A stretch of 64,000 nt of DNA from Thermodesulfobacteriota bacterium (lineage in GTDB: Bacteria; Desulfobacterota_D; UBA1144; Nemesobacterales; UBA2774): positions 248,001 to 312,000 of the forward strand of contig JBFMCV010000004.1 in assembly GCA_040754335.1 (NCBI GenBank). The letters run 5' to 3'. A model generated the notes under the pieces. That model did no database searches, was not told the origin of the DNA, and saw only the letters and a list, made by a program, of their open reading frames with translations. Positions 16,630 to 25,985 of this stretch are shown in pieces; within the stretch, counting starts at the first letter, position 1; each line of letters starts with the position of its first letter. A program made the position numbers and the translations under genes.

Positions 16630-17679
16630 TTGTTTTTAAGCAAAAAAGAACTTGTAGGACTCGATATAGGTTCTAACGCCGTCAAGCTCGTCGAGCTAAA
16701 GTCATCCAAGAACGGCTTCCAGCTGATAAATATCGGCGAAGCCATTCTGCCCCATCATTCCATAGTCAATAAAATTATCGAAAAGCGCGAAGCTGTCACG
16801 GATACCATTTCATCCCTGTTTGAAGACCTGAGGGTCAGAACCAAAAATGTGGCGATTTCTATTTCCGGACACTCCGTGATAATAAAAAAAGTCAGTCTGC
16901 CGAAGATGTCCGAGAAGGAACTCCGGGAGTCGATCCCGTGGGAGCTCGAGCAGTACATACCGCAGAGTATCCAGGAAGTTAACTACGACTATCAGGTCAT
17001 CCCTGGAGAGACCCCTGAGGGCAACATAGACGTTCTGATCGTCGCGGCGAAGAAGGACGTCACTAGCTCATATGTCTCTACCGTGAGGGATGTCGGCCTC
17101 AATCCGGTCGTCGTGGATGTCGATGTCTTCGCACTCGAAAACATGTATGAAATAAATTATCCGGAATCGGAGGGACTCATCGCGCTCGTCAATATCGGCG
17201 CGTCTGTGACGAACATAAATATACTGAAAGACGGCGTTTCGATATTCACGAGGGATATAACCACCGGGGGGAATCAGTTCACCGATTGGATAGTAAAAGA
17301 CCTGGGGCTCGAATATATGGAAGCGGAGAGGATCAAGTCTTCCATGCGCGAGGGGGAAATATCGCCTGAGCTCGAAACCCTGACCCACAACTTCAACGAC
17401 TTGATCTGCGGAGAGATAAAGCGGACCCTCGATTTCTTCTCCTCGACGCTCTGGACGAGCAAGGTCGGCAATATCATGATCGGCGGCGGGTCGTCGAAGG
17501 TCCCCGGGTTGAGGGATGTCCTCGCTGACATGACCGACGCGAGCGTCGATTTCATGAATCCGTTCAGAAATATCTCCTATGATAAAAACGAATTCGATCC
17601 CGAATATATCGAGGCGATTGCTCCGAAGATGAGCGTCGTAATGGGTCTCGCGACCAGAAAACCGGGGGATAAGTCATGA
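16630..17679 (+). CDS. pilM: Type IV pilus assembly protein PilM
   Basis: A 349-residue actin-fold ATPase that forms the cytoplasmic ring of the pilus alignment complex. The N-terminal phosphate-binding motif is LVGLDIGSNAVKLVEL and the second is LVNIGASVTNINI; the C-terminal GGGSSKVPGL closes the nucleotide site. Translation starts at a TTG with GGAGG five bases upstream; no in-frame ATG is available nearby. First gene of pilMNOPQ, under the c-di-GMP riboswitch. Confidence 0.95.
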   Translation: MFLSKKELVGLDIGSNAVKLVELKSSKNGFQLINIGEAILPHHSIVNKIIEKREAVTDTISSLFEDLRVRTKNVAISISGHSVIIKKVSLPKMSEKELRESIPWELEQYIPQSIQEVNYDYQVIPGETPEGNIDVLIVAAKKDVTSSYVSTVRDVGLNPVVVDVDVFALENMYEINYPESEGLIALVNIGASVTNINILKDGVSIFTRDITTGGNQFTDWIVKDLGLEYMEAERIKSSMREGEISPELETLTHNFNDLICGEIKRTLDFFSSTLWTSKVGNIMIGGGSSKVPGLRDVLADMTDASVDFMNPFRNISYDKNEFDPEYIEAIAPKMSVVMGLATRKPGDKS

Positions 17680-18296
17680 TAAGGATAAACCTTATCCCCG
17701 AGCCGGAAAGGAAAGAGGTCAAGGGGATAGGCGAGATCTTTATAGGGATTTGCGTTCTAGTGGCTCTGTTCGTCGCTATCGCCGCAATCCATATTTTGCA
17801 GGGCAACAAGATCGACGACGTTAACCGGAAGATCGCCAGGGCCGAGAAGAGGATCAAGGAGCTCGAGGTCGTCAAGAAGAAGGTCGACGATTTCAAGGCC
17901 AAGAACGCGGAGCTCAAGAGGAGGATCGAGATCATCAACGTGCTCGAGAAAAACCGCACGGGGCCGCTGTACGTGATGGACGCGCTCTCACGCGCCATGC
18001 CGAACAAGGCCTGGATAGACGAATTTACGGAGAAGGGCGGGCAGACCAAGCTCGTAGGGGTGGCCGATAACGAGTTCACCGTAGCGGATTTCATGCAGGC
18101 CCTTCAGACTTCGCCTTATTTTGTCGGCGTGGAGCTGGGTGTGATAAAGAAGACCGAGCTGCGGAAGCTCGACTTGAGGACTTTCGTCATAAACACGAAG
18201 CTCGATTATGCCGGAAAGTCCCGGACTCAGGATAAGACTCAGGCTCCTAAAACGCCCGGACAGAATTCGGAGCCGAAGAAGGCGGTGACAGAATAA
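17676..18296 (+). CDS. pilN: Type IV pilus assembly protein PilN
   Basis: A 206-residue bitopic inner-membrane protein. The N-terminus MIRINLIPEPER is the conserved cytoplasmic peptide that docks into PilM. A single membrane helix (about 22-42) and a coiled coil (IKELEVVKKKVDDFKAKNAE) follow, then a ferredoxin-like domain. The start overlaps pilM by ATGA. The Lys/Pro-rich tail is longer than usual. Confidence 0.93.
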   Translation: MIRINLIPEPERKEVKGIGEIFIGICVLVALFVAIAAIHILQGNKIDDVNRKIARAEKRIKELEVVKKKVDDFKAKNAELKRRIEIINVLEKNRTGPLYVMDALSRAMPNKAWIDEFTEKGGQTKLVGVADNEFTVADFMQALQTSPYFVGVELGVIKKTELRKLDLRTFVINTKLDYAGKSRTQDKTQAPKTPGQNSEPKKAVTE

Positions 18297-18928
18297 TGGC
18301 TTTCCTGGACGATTATTCCGAAAGACTGAACGAGCAGCCTCTCCACATAAAAGCAGGCATCCTGCTGCTAATAATAGTCGTGGTATCCGCGGCCTACTGG
18401 TATTTCTTCTGGTCGCCCAGGGCGGAGGAGTTGGAGCGCGCCGAAACCAGACTGAGACAGGACGAGATAAAAGTGAGGGAATACGAAGCGGTCGCGGCTG
18501 AGCTTCCCAAGTTCGAGAGGGAATACAAGAGGCTTGAGAATGAATTCAAGCTCGTCGCGCGCAAGCTGCCCAAGGATAAGGAGATACCGGCTCTGATCGA
18601 CGGCGTTTATTCCGAGATTGCCGCTTCTAACCTCGACTCTATAATATTCGCTCCCAAGCCGCAGGTCACAAAAGAGATATACGCCGAGATACCGATCGAG
18701 ATGGAGGTTATAGGCACATATTTTAATCTCGCCGATTTCTTCGACCGCATATCGAGGCTGCCGAGGATAGTGAACGTGAGGGACCTCCAGCTTACCCGCA
18801 ACAATATCCGCGGGGGCACCGTCATACTGAATGCCAAATTTAACGTCGTGACGTTCAGGCTCCTTCCCGAGCAGGAAGCCAAGCCTGCCGACGACAAAAA
18901 AACGAAAGGGAAGAAACGCAGGAAATGA
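18296..18928 (+). CDS. pilO: Type IV pilus assembly protein PilO
   Basis: A 210-residue partner of PilN. One membrane helix (about 22-40), a long coiled coil (residues 45-95), and a periplasmic ferredoxin-like fold. The motif YFNLADFFDRISRLPRIVNV is typical of PilO. The start codon shares one base with the pilN stop (TAATG). C-terminus is strongly basic (KKTKGKKRRK). Confidence 0.93.
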   Translation: MAFLDDYSERLNEQPLHIKAGILLLIIVVVSAAYWYFFWSPRAEELERAETRLRQDEIKVREYEAVAAELPKFEREYKRLENEFKLVARKLPKDKEIPALIDGVYSEIAASNLDSIIFAPKPQVTKEIYAEIPIEMEVIGTYFNLADFFDRISRLPRIVNVRDLQLTRNNIRGGTVILNAKFNVVTFRLLPEQEAKPADDKKTKGKKRRK

Positions 18929-19617
18929 GCGTGTTAATGAACGCATTGCGAATTGATAGAACAATGCCCGGACTGCCCGGATTATTACTAATCCTGCTGA
19001 TTGTCCTATTGCTTTCGATGCCGGCAGGCGCGCAGGAAGGGAGCGCTCCCGCCGACGATACCCTGTCTCAAGGCTTGAACGTGATCAAGGACGCCAGGGA
19101 GAATAAGCTCGAAACACCCGAGGAGAGGGCCGGGAAAGCCGCCGGCGAGGAAGACCCTTACGCTGCTCCGAGCTCTGCCCAGGAGGGTACCGAAGCATCG
19201 AGCCCTGATAAACCGGCCGAGCCCGGGAAAGAGGATGCCTTGGCGGAAAGTGCGGAGAAGCTCCCCTATGATTCGACAGGCATGCGCGACCCGTTCAAGC
19301 CGTTCATCAAGCTCGTCGATACCCCTTCTGCACCTTCCGTCGTGCTCCGCCCACCGATCCAGAGATACCCGCTCAACCAGTTCAGAATAGTAGGGATCGT
19401 GTGGATAGGGGGGAAGCCCCAGGCTATGGTCGTGGACCCCGAGGCGAATACGTATTTCCTGGGCGTGGGCGACAAGATAGGGAGCAGCGACGGCGAGATA
19501 GTTGAAGTAAGACAGAACGGAATACTCGTTAAGGAGACAATGAAGATCGAGAACGTATACGGCGAGGTAAAGGTCGAGGTAAAAGAATCGGTACTGGCGT
19601 TTCAAAACGAAGAATGA
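18925..19617 (+). CDS. pilP: Pilus assembly protein PilP
   Basis: A 230-residue periplasmic linker between the PilN/PilO inner-membrane complex and the PilQ secretin. It has a signal sequence ending near PAGAQ without a lipobox cysteine, a low-complexity acidic linker (30-115), and the C-terminal PilP beta-domain (QRYPLNQFRIVGIVW, KPQAMVVDP, YFLGVGDKIG). The usual PilP lipobox is missing, so membrane anchoring may use an uncleaved signal. ATGA overlap with pilO. Confidence 0.9.
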   Translation: MSVLMNALRIDRTMPGLPGLLLILLIVLLLSMPAGAQEGSAPADDTLSQGLNVIKDARENKLETPEERAGKAAGEEDPYAAPSSAQEGTEASSPDKPAEPGKEDALAESAEKLPYDSTGMRDPFKPFIKLVDTPSAPSVVLRPPIQRYPLNQFRIVGIVWIGGKPQAMVVDPEANTYFLGVGDKIGSSDGEIVEVRQNGILVKETMKIENVYGEVKVEVKESVLAFQNEE

Positions 19618-19667
19618 CGAGGGGAAATTGTATTCAGGAGGACGATTAAGTTAAGGAGGATGGATTA

Positions 19668-21596
19668 ATGAGAATCCTGATAATATCAATCGCGATTATA
19701 CTGTGTGTCCTGTATTCGGGACCGCCGGCACATAGCGGCAGGCTCGGGCAAATTAACGACAATCATTACTCTCAAGCGGCCGGAGCGGGAATAATCGCTT
19801 CGGAGACGACGGATAAAGTTCCGCCTGTCGAGCTTGCCCAGGCCGAGACCGGCACTACGGCGGTGCCCCGGAATACGACCGTCGATATGCCCAACCCTTC
19901 CGATGAATATAACCACATCGAGAGCATCGGGTTTGAGGTCCAGCAGGGCATGGGGATCGTAACCATAGGTACGGCTTCGTCCGTTCAGTATGAGAGGCTC
20001 CAGGACGAAGACAGGAAAGTAACCCTCAAGATCATGGACGTAATACTCGCCGACAAGTTCCAAGTCTCGCGTGACGTCAGTGATTTCGACAGCCCGATCA
20101 ACTTCATCTCGTCTTTCAGGGACCCGATCAAGCCTAACGACGTGATAATGGTGATAGAGCTCAAGGAAGACGACGTGCCTGTGGATATCGGGCAGAACGG
20201 TAACGTCATCACGCTCAATTTCGGTGAAACGCGGGAGCAGCAGAAGATAGCGGAGGAGAAGGGAGAAGTGGAGGTCGAGGTGAAGCCCGAGGACCTCTAT
20301 GCCTTCGATTTCAGGCTCACCTCGATGCCGGGCGCGACCAAGACGTACAAGGGCCAGCTGGTTTCGTTCGATTTCAAGGACGCCGACATCAGGGACGTGC
20401 TCAGGATTATTTCCGACATAAGCGGACTTAACATGATAATTTCGAAGAACGTGACGGGCACGGTCACTCTCAAGCTTACTAATGTCCCCTGGGACCAGGC
20501 GCTCGACGTGATCCTCGAGGACGCGGGACTCGGCGCGTTCATAGACGGGAACGTGCTCAGGGTCGCGCCTCTCGGGACTCTTCAGGCCAGACAGAAGGCG
20601 GTAAAGAAGGCGGCCGAGACGAGCGAGGAGCTCGAGCCCCTCATCACGAAGCAGATATTCGTCAACTACGCCACGGCCGAGGAGCTCATACCGCTCGTAG
20701 AGCCGCTCCTTAGCGACAGAGGGGAATTGAGGGTCGACATACGCACAAACAGCATTCTCATTAACGACACCGGGGTCAGGGTGGCCCAGATAGAAGACTT
20801 AGTAGGGGACCTCGATACGAGGACCCCGCAGGTATTGATAGAGTCGCGTATCGTGCAGGCGACTCTCGATTTCACGCGTGACCTCGGTATACAGTGGGGG
20901 TTCGATTACAGGGCTTCAGCCGCGACCGGGAACCCGACGGGAGCGACTTTCCCGTCTAGCGTCGAGATCGGCGGCTCCACGACAGGGAGCCCGTTCGGCA
21001 CGACGGGAGACAACTTCATTATCGACCTCCCTGCCGCGGCCGGCCAGGGGGCGGGCGGTGTCCTGGGGATCGTGCTCGGCAGTCTGACCGGGGCGTACGA
21101 CCTCGACCTCAGGCTTTCGGCCCTCGAATCCAGAGGGGACGGCAGGATACTGTCGTCGCCGAAGGTGCTTACGCTCGAGAATACGCCCGCGAGGATAGAG
21201 CAGGGCGTGTCGATACCGTTCCTGAGCGTATCGGCGGCGGGCACGCAGACACAGTTCGTCGACGCCACTCTCAGCCTAGAGGTTACGCCGCAGGTGACGA
21301 ACGATAACAGGATATTGATGAACATAGTAGTCACGGACAACTCGCCAGACCCGGCGCTTACAGGGGCGGGAGGACAGCCCAGCATCAGGAGGAACGAGGC
21401 TACGACCCAGGTGCTCGCGAGCGACGGCGAGACGATAGTAATCGGCGGTATATTTACGAGGAGGATCACCGATACCGACAGCAGCATACCGTGGTTCTCC
21501 AGGCTGCCTCTCCTCGGATGGCTTTTCCAGAGGAGCACGACTGACGACGAGCGGAGGGAGCTCATAGTATTTATCACTCCGAGGATCGTAAGGTAA
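19668..21596 (+). CDS. pilQ: Type IV pilus secretin PilQ
   Basis: A 642-residue outer-membrane secretin forming the pilus exit pore. In order: signal peptide, one AMIN domain (about 85-180), the STN/N0 domain (VSFDFKDADIRDVLRIISDI), secretin N1 (about 315-385), and the secretin barrel (400-642) with VEVTPQVTNDNRI-type and IVIGGIF-type signatures and the IPWFSRLPLLGWLFQ lip region. The start follows AAGGAGGATGG. It lies 50 bp after pilP with its own strong ribosome site. Confidence 0.95.
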   Translation: MRILIISIAIILCVLYSGPPAHSGRLGQINDNHYSQAAGAGIIASETTDKVPPVELAQAETGTTAVPRNTTVDMPNPSDEYNHIESIGFEVQQGMGIVTIGTASSVQYERLQDEDRKVTLKIMDVILADKFQVSRDVSDFDSPINFISSFRDPIKPNDVIMVIELKEDDVPVDIGQNGNVITLNFGETREQQKIAEEKGEVEVEVKPEDLYAFDFRLTSMPGATKTYKGQLVSFDFKDADIRDVLRIISDISGLNMIISKNVTGTVTLKLTNVPWDQALDVILEDAGLGAFIDGNVLRVAPLGTLQARQKAVKKAAETSEELEPLITKQIFVNYATAEELIPLVEPLLSDRGELRVDIRTNSILINDTGVRVAQIEDLVGDLDTRTPQVLIESRIVQATLDFTRDLGIQWGFDYRASAATGNPTGATFPSSVEIGGSTTGSPFGTTGDNFIIDLPAAAGQGAGGVLGIVLGSLTGAYDLDLRLSALESRGDGRILSSPKVLTLENTPARIEQGVSIPFLSVSAAGTQTQFVDATLSLEVTPQVTNDNRILMNIVVTDNSPDPALTGAGGQPSIRRNEATTQVLASDGETIVIGGIFTRRITDTDSSIPWFSRLPLLGWLFQRSTTDDERRELIVFITPRIVR

Positions 21597-21632
21597 GAGC
21601 GAATTGAAACATACAAAGAGGAGGATGATGTG

Positions 21633-22196
21633 ATGAACAGGAAACTAACGGGGAAGCTCATATTCCCCTTGATAATTGCGGTGATGCTGACGGCGGGAGT
21701 GATAGCCGTAAGCTGCGGAGGGGCAAACCCGCCTTTCGCTCCGTTCGGCTCGACGGTCGAGATACTCGACCCCCCCGGGGATGTCGCGATTCCGAATAAC
21801 TCCCTTACGACGCTTCTCGTGCAGGCCATAGTCCTGGGTCCTGAAGGAGAGCCTTTGAACAGCGTGAGGGTTATATGGATTGCGTCATTCGCTGGCCAGA
21901 ACGACTTGGTGGTCGACACTAACGGAGACAATGTGGGCGATGCGAGAGCGGTGCAGCTCGTCAACGACGACGCCTGCGAACCGCAGAGGTGCGCTCTCAC
22001 GCCTATTACCGAGTGGTTCGCCATGGGGGCTTTCGTCGATTCCCCGTTCGAGACGCTCACGGACGACCGCGGCATAGCGTTCGTTGACATTTTGATCAGC
22101 GGCGAGGACATAATCGACCCCGCTTTCCTCGAAGCTTCGACGGACAGCGGCTCGGTGGACGTAGTCGAGTTCTCGATCAACGTGCCAGCGCAGTAG
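21633..22196 (+). CDS. Lipoprotein downstream of pilQ
   Basis: A 187-residue lipoprotein with signal peptide and lipobox AVSC (C28). The mature region resembles a bacterial Ig-like/invasin-type beta-sandwich (STVEILDPPGDVAIPNNS, VRVIWIASF, DRGIAFVDILIS). The start at 21633 is preferred to the GTG one codon earlier, given GAGGAGG eight bases away. It shares the ribosome-site style of the pil genes and is in the same direction 36 bp after pilQ, so probably part of the operon. A role as pilotin or surface protein is speculation. Confidence 0.75.
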   Translation: MNRKLTGKLIFPLIIAVMLTAGVIAVSCGGANPPFAPFGSTVEILDPPGDVAIPNNSLTTLLVQAIVLGPEGEPLNSVRVIWIASFAGQNDLVVDTNGDNVGDARAVQLVNDDACEPQRCALTPITEWFAMGAFVDSPFETLTDDRGIAFVDILISGEDIIDPAFLEASTDSGSVDVVEFSINVPAQ

Positions 22197-22221
22197 TTAA
22201 TACAAGGAGGGATGGATTTCC

Positions 22222-23139
22222 ATGAGACTCAGAAACTTGTTCAAGCATAAACCGGTGCGCATTTTCTCTGTCATATTATTTATGATATTGCTTTTAGGCT
22301 CTCAATACGCCTGTCTCGACGGACTCGGCGGCGGCAGCTCCGGGAACCCCATTAACACAGCCATCATCGGACTAAGCGCGAATCCGGCTTCTCTCTTCGG
22401 CAATGCGAGCCATGATTCGGTTATTCAGGTAAATACAAACCTTGTCTCCGACGGGACTCCGATAACGTTCGAAATCACATTTTCCCCTACCGGGCTGAGG
22501 CCGGAGTTAAGGGGCTGCCTGTTCGATAGCTCGGGGACGGTCGAGGGGAACCTGGCTTTCGTGAATTACCTGGCCGGAGTGCATAAAGGGGTAGGTGCGA
22601 CGATCCAGGAGATCGCTGCCGATATCGCTACCGTGAATATATCTGCCACGATTAACCCCGTGGGCGGGGACGAGGAGAGCGATTTTATCACCATGACGCT
22701 GAGGGGCGTCGGGATAGCGGCGCCGCCGGATCAGGACATCACAGTTCCCAACCCGGAAGATACCGAAGCGGAGGATATATTTTTAACGCTGATTTTTGAG
22801 ACGATAGGGATCGAGCCGGGGACGCTTGCGGAGGTATCGCTCAGCAATCCCGCGCTCGGATCATTAAATGAGGGAGTGAGTGTCGTCACCGTGCCTGTTT
22901 TGGGAAGCTCGGACGGCGGGCAGTTTATAGTTCAGTACAATGCGTTCAGGGTGGGCGGGACTCAGATAATAACCGCGAGAATCCAGCTCCAGGTGCCGCC
23001 CGAATTCGCGGCTATCTGCCCTATACCCCCGGCGGAGGACTTGCTCATAGAAGCGGTCGTAGTTATCACGCAGTCGGTCGAATCGCTCGAGCCGTCGCCC
23101 TCGCCTTCGGCTTCGCCGACTCCGACTTCAACGCCATAA
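22222..23139 (+). CDS. Lipoprotein with Pro/Ser/Thr-rich C-terminus
   Basis: A 305-residue exported protein. The signal ends near SQYAC (C31), a usable lipobox followed by a Gly/Ser-rich linker. Two beta-rich domains follow (about 45-165 and 175-280). The last 15 residues are low complexity (SPSPSASPTPTSTP), a cell-surface-like spacer tail. AAGGAGGG gives a clear start. Last gene of the pil-directed run. It shares general beta-sandwich character with the gene before it; no family is recognised. Confidence 0.7.
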   Translation: MRLRNLFKHKPVRIFSVILFMILLLGSQYACLDGLGGGSSGNPINTAIIGLSANPASLFGNASHDSVIQVNTNLVSDGTPITFEITFSPTGLRPELRGCLFDSSGTVEGNLAFVNYLAGVHKGVGATIQEIAADIATVNISATINPVGGDEESDFITMTLRGVGIAAPPDQDITVPNPEDTEAEDIFLTLIFETIGIEPGTLAEVSLSNPALGSLNEGVSVVTVPVLGSSDGGQFIVQYNAFRVGGTQIITARIQLQVPPEFAAICPIPPAEDLLIEAVVVITQSVESLEPSPSPSASPTPTSTP

Positions 23140-23216
23140 GTGGCGAGATAGGATGAAACTTTGTTCTAAAGCGCCTGAAAACACCTGGTTGAGGTAATGG
23201 AATATTTTTGTCCTGT

Positions 23217-23263
23217 GTTTTCCAATACCTATAATTTTCAGTGATACTTTTATGGCGGTGAGG
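23217..23263 (+). repeat. Imperfect direct repeat, left copy
   Basis: A 47-bp segment starting GTTTTCCAATAC that matches 24121-24169; the first 36 bp agree at 30 positions and both end in GTGAGG. The pair brackets the AT-rich HicB/nuclease cassette. Confidence 0.7.
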
Positions 23264-23269
23264 TTTATA

Positions 23270-23434
23270 ATGACAAAACAGTTCAAAGTTATAGTTGAAA
23301 AACATTCAGATGGTTATGTTGCCTATCCTATCGGATTGAAAGGCGTGGTCGCCGGTGAGGGCGAGACTTATGATGAGGCCGTAGCCGACGTCAAATCAGC
23401 TATCAGTTCCCATATTGAAACTTTTGGAGAATAG
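23270..23434 (+). CDS. HicB-like antitoxin (UPF0150 fold)
   Basis: A 54-residue protein with the HicB N-terminal pattern: FKVIVEKHSDGYVAYPIGLKG, then GEGETYDEAVADVKSAISSHIE. HicB antitoxins bind and neutralise HicA mRNA interferases. Here there is no C-terminal DNA-binding domain and no HicA gene beside it; instead a PD-(D/E)XK-like protein overlaps its 3' end. The ATG at 23270 fits GGTGAGG seven bases upstream better than 23252. The ribosome site lies inside the left direct repeat. Confidence 0.75.
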   Translation: MTKQFKVIVEKHSDGYVAYPIGLKGVVAGEGETYDEAVADVKSAISSHIETFGE

Positions 23435-23984
23435 ATCTTTATCACCAAATACGGCTAGCAGAATCGTGAGTAATCAAAAGTCAAGTAGAAGTTTCTTAAG
23501 ATTTCCTGTAATTTCCCATGGTGCAGAATTTCTCGTTCAAGGCTATTTGATGAGAAGAAATATACTCACTTATAAAGCACCACCAAATAATGAAGGTTAC
23601 GATCTTATTTGTATTCATCCAGATCCCCACATAAAGAGTAGACAATTAAGGGTTCAGGTAAAAAGTCGTTATCAATCAGATTGCGATAGGGGATTTCCAG
23701 TTAATGAAAAATCTCTGAGCGCTTTTGATTATCTGATAGTTGTTTTTCTAAATGTAGGTTATTTCTACAGAAAAAATAGCTCGGTGAAGGAAGGCATACA
23801 GGAACCGGAATTTTACACATTTCCCGTAAACTTCATAAAAAAGCATCACAATAGGAAATATTCTTGGCAAAAAGTTATGACGAAAGGGCTCAAAATAGAT
23901 AAATATAAAAATGATAAGGGGTTTGAGCTTATTGCAAAAGAATTGAGGATTGATTATCCATCGAGAGACCATGACTTAGAGTAA
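23415..23984 (+). CDS. PD-(D/E)XK-like nuclease protein
   Basis: A 189-residue protein with a restriction-endonuclease-like core: an N-terminal helix with E38 (HGAEFLVQGYL), D63 (NNEGYDLICI) and Q81-V-K83 (LRVQVKSR). This is the pattern of DUF4365/group-I-intron-type endonuclease domains. It overlaps the HicB-like gene by 20 bp, so translation is probably coupled. The start is uncertain: only TTG or GTG codons are available and none has a good ribosome site. Composition is strongly AT-rich with codon use unlike neighbours, suggesting recent transfer. Activity is unproven; the acidic-to-Gln change in the last motif is tolerated in some families. Confidence 0.6.
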   Translation: MKLLENRSLSPNTASRIVSNQKSSRSFLRFPVISHGAEFLVQGYLMRRNILTYKAPPNNEGYDLICIHPDPHIKSRQLRVQVKSRYQSDCDRGFPVNEKSLSAFDYLIVVFLNVGYFYRKNSSVKEGIQEPEFYTFPVNFIKKHHNRKYSWQKVMTKGLKIDKYKNDKGFELIAKELRIDYPSRDHDLE

Positions 23985-24120
23985 TTATTAGGTGATCGTT
24001 GTAATAGATCGGTTAAATAGCCCACCAGAATTGTCCTAATATTTAAAAGTGTCGTAATTGAAACTACCTTAATTCTATTTGACTTAACCCCGGCCTTTTT
24101 TTACTATTTATTTGATAACT

Positions 24121-24169
24121 GTTTTCCAATACGTTTAATTTTCGGTAATATTTATAGTACGTTGTGAGG
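24121..24169 (+). repeat. Imperfect direct repeat, right copy
   Basis: A 49-bp counterpart of 23217-23263, in the leader of the mutase gene. Together they bracket a cassette of about 900 bp. Either insertion duplicated the leader or both are related promoter regions. Confidence 0.7.
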
Positions 24170-24221
24170 GTCGATTCACAGGCTCAGAGATACATTCAAG
24201 TCCACAGGGTCGGAGGCTCAG

Positions 24222-25889
24222 ATGTCCGTTGACAAAAGCGAGCTTTATAAGCTGAGAAAAGCGAAAAAGCATTGGGAAAAAGATTACGGCAGCGCCCCGA
24301 AAAGGGAGGCCGACTTTACCACTATCTCCGGCATGGAAGTACCGCCCCTTGCCACCCCTCTCGATTTGAACGGTTTCGATTACGAGAGCCGTCTGGGGTT
24401 CCCCGGCTCCTATCCTTATACGCGCGGCATCCACAACTCCATGTACAGGGGGCGTCTATGGACAATGCGCCAGTTTGCGGGGTTCGGCACCCCAGAAGAC
24501 ACCAACAGGCGCTTCAAGTACCTGATGGAGCACGGGCAGACCGGTCTCAGCACGGCGTTCGACATGCCGACTCTCATGGGATATGACTGCGACAGCGAGC
24601 GCTCAAGGGGGGAGGTCGGGAAGGAAGGCGTGTCAGTATCCTCGCTTGCCGACATGGAAGCCCTCTTTGACGGTATCGATCTCGAAAAAGTGACCACGTC
24701 CATGACCATCAACTGCAGCGCGAGCATCATATTCGCGATGTATCTCGTCATGGCGGAAAAGAAAGGCGTAAGCTGGCGGAAGCTCCGGGGCACGCTCCAG
24801 AACGATATGCTGAAGGAGTTCATCGCGCAGAGGGAATGGATATCCCCGCCCGAGCCTTCCGTAAAAATAGTCGTCGACATCATCGAGTTCTGCGCGAAGG
24901 AAGTCCCCCACTGGCACCCCGTTTCCATATCCGGCTACCATATACGCGAGGCGGGCTCGACCGCGGTACAGGAGCTTGCGTTCACGCTCGCGGACGGCAT
25001 AGCCTACGTTGAAGAGGGCGTGAAGCGAGGACTCGACGTGGACGAATTCGCGCCGCGTCTGTCTTTCTTCTTCAACGTGCACAACGACTTTCTCGAAGAG
25101 GTCGCCAAGTTCAGGGCCGGGAGGAGGATGTGGGCGAAGATCATGCGCGAGCGCTTCGGCGCGAAGAATCCGAAGTCTCTCATGCTTAAGACACATGCGC
25201 AGACTGCAGGAGCGAGCCTCACCGCACAGCAGCCTATAAACAACGTCGCGAGAGTAACTATACAGGCCTTGGCTGCCGTGCTCGGCGGCACTCAATCTCT
25301 CCACACGAACTCTATGGACGAGACTCTCGCACTTCCGACCGAGGAATCCGTCACAGTCGCGCTCAGGACCCAGCAGATAATCGCCGAGGAGAGCGGGGTC
25401 GTGAACACGATCGACCCCTTCGGCGGAAGCTACCTCATGGAATCGCTCACGGACAGGATGGAGGATGAAGCGTTCGCCTATATAAAGAAGATAGACGCTA
25501 TGGGCGGCATATTCAGGGCGATCGAAACCGGTTATCCGCAGAAAGAGATCGCGGACGCGGCGTATAAATATCAGAGGGAGCTCGATACGGGTGTTAAAAC
25601 CATCGTCGGCGTCAACAAGTACAATACGGAAGGGGAGGTTACGATACCGACGCTCAAGATCGAGGAAAGTGTGGAAGAGGGCCAGATAGAGAAGCTCCGG
25701 GAGCTTAAACGGAAAAGGGACAACAAGGCCGTACAGGCTAAACTCAGCGATATAGTCACCGCGGCTCGGAAAGGGGGCAACCTCATGCCTTCGATCATAG
25801 ACGCCGTGAGGGAATACGCTACTCTGGGGGAAATATGCGACATATTCAGAGAAGTGTACGGGGTCTACAGGGACCCGGGACATTTTTAA
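24222..25889 (+). CDS. icmA: B12-dependent acyl-CoA mutase large subunit, isobutyryl-CoA mutase-like
   Basis: A 555-residue TIM-barrel catalytic subunit without a B12-binding domain. The family is certain ([33 protein letters not shown]). Of the two residues that set substrate class, the position of MCM Tyr89 is F85 here and that of Arg207 is Q203, with His244 matched by H240. The Phe/Gln pair, 118 residues apart, is the reported fingerprint of isobutyryl-CoA mutase (isobutyryl-CoA to n-butyryl-CoA), not methylmalonyl-CoA mutase. The separate small subunit just downstream also fits IcmA/IcmB. GGAGG is seven bases before the ATG. Confidence 0.85.
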   Translation: MSVDKSELYKLRKAKKHWEKDYGSAPKREADFTTISGMEVPPLATPLDLNGFDYESRLGFPGSYPYTRGIHNSMYRGRLWTMRQFAGFGTPEDTNRRFKYLMEHGQTGLSTAFDMPTLMGYDCDSERSRGEVGKEGVSVSSLADMEALFDGIDLEKVTTSMTINCSASIIFAMYLVMAEKKGVSWRKLRGTLQNDMLKEFIAQREWISPPEPSVKIVVDIIEFCAKEVPHWHPVSISGYHIREAGSTAVQELAFTLADGIAYVEEGVKRGLDVDEFAPRLSFFFNVHNDFLEEVAKFRAGRRMWAKIMRERFGAKNPKSLMLKTHAQTAGASLTAQQPINNVARVTIQALAAVLGGTQSLHTNSMDETLALPTEESVTVALRTQQIIAEESGVVNTIDPFGGSYLMESLTDRMEDEAFAYIKKIDAMGGIFRAIETGYPQKEIADAAYKYQRELDTGVKTIVGVNKYNTEGEVTIPTLKIEESVEEGQIEKLRELKRKRDNKAVQAKLSDIVTAARKGGNLMPSIIDAVREYATLGEICDIFREVYGVYRDPGHF

Positions 25890-25985
25890 ATGATGAAAGA
25901 ATCCGCCCGAATCTTCAGCGTTCGAAAAAAGAGTGCGGGCGGTATTATCTCAACAACATGACCAGGGAACTACCGGGTGTTCGGC

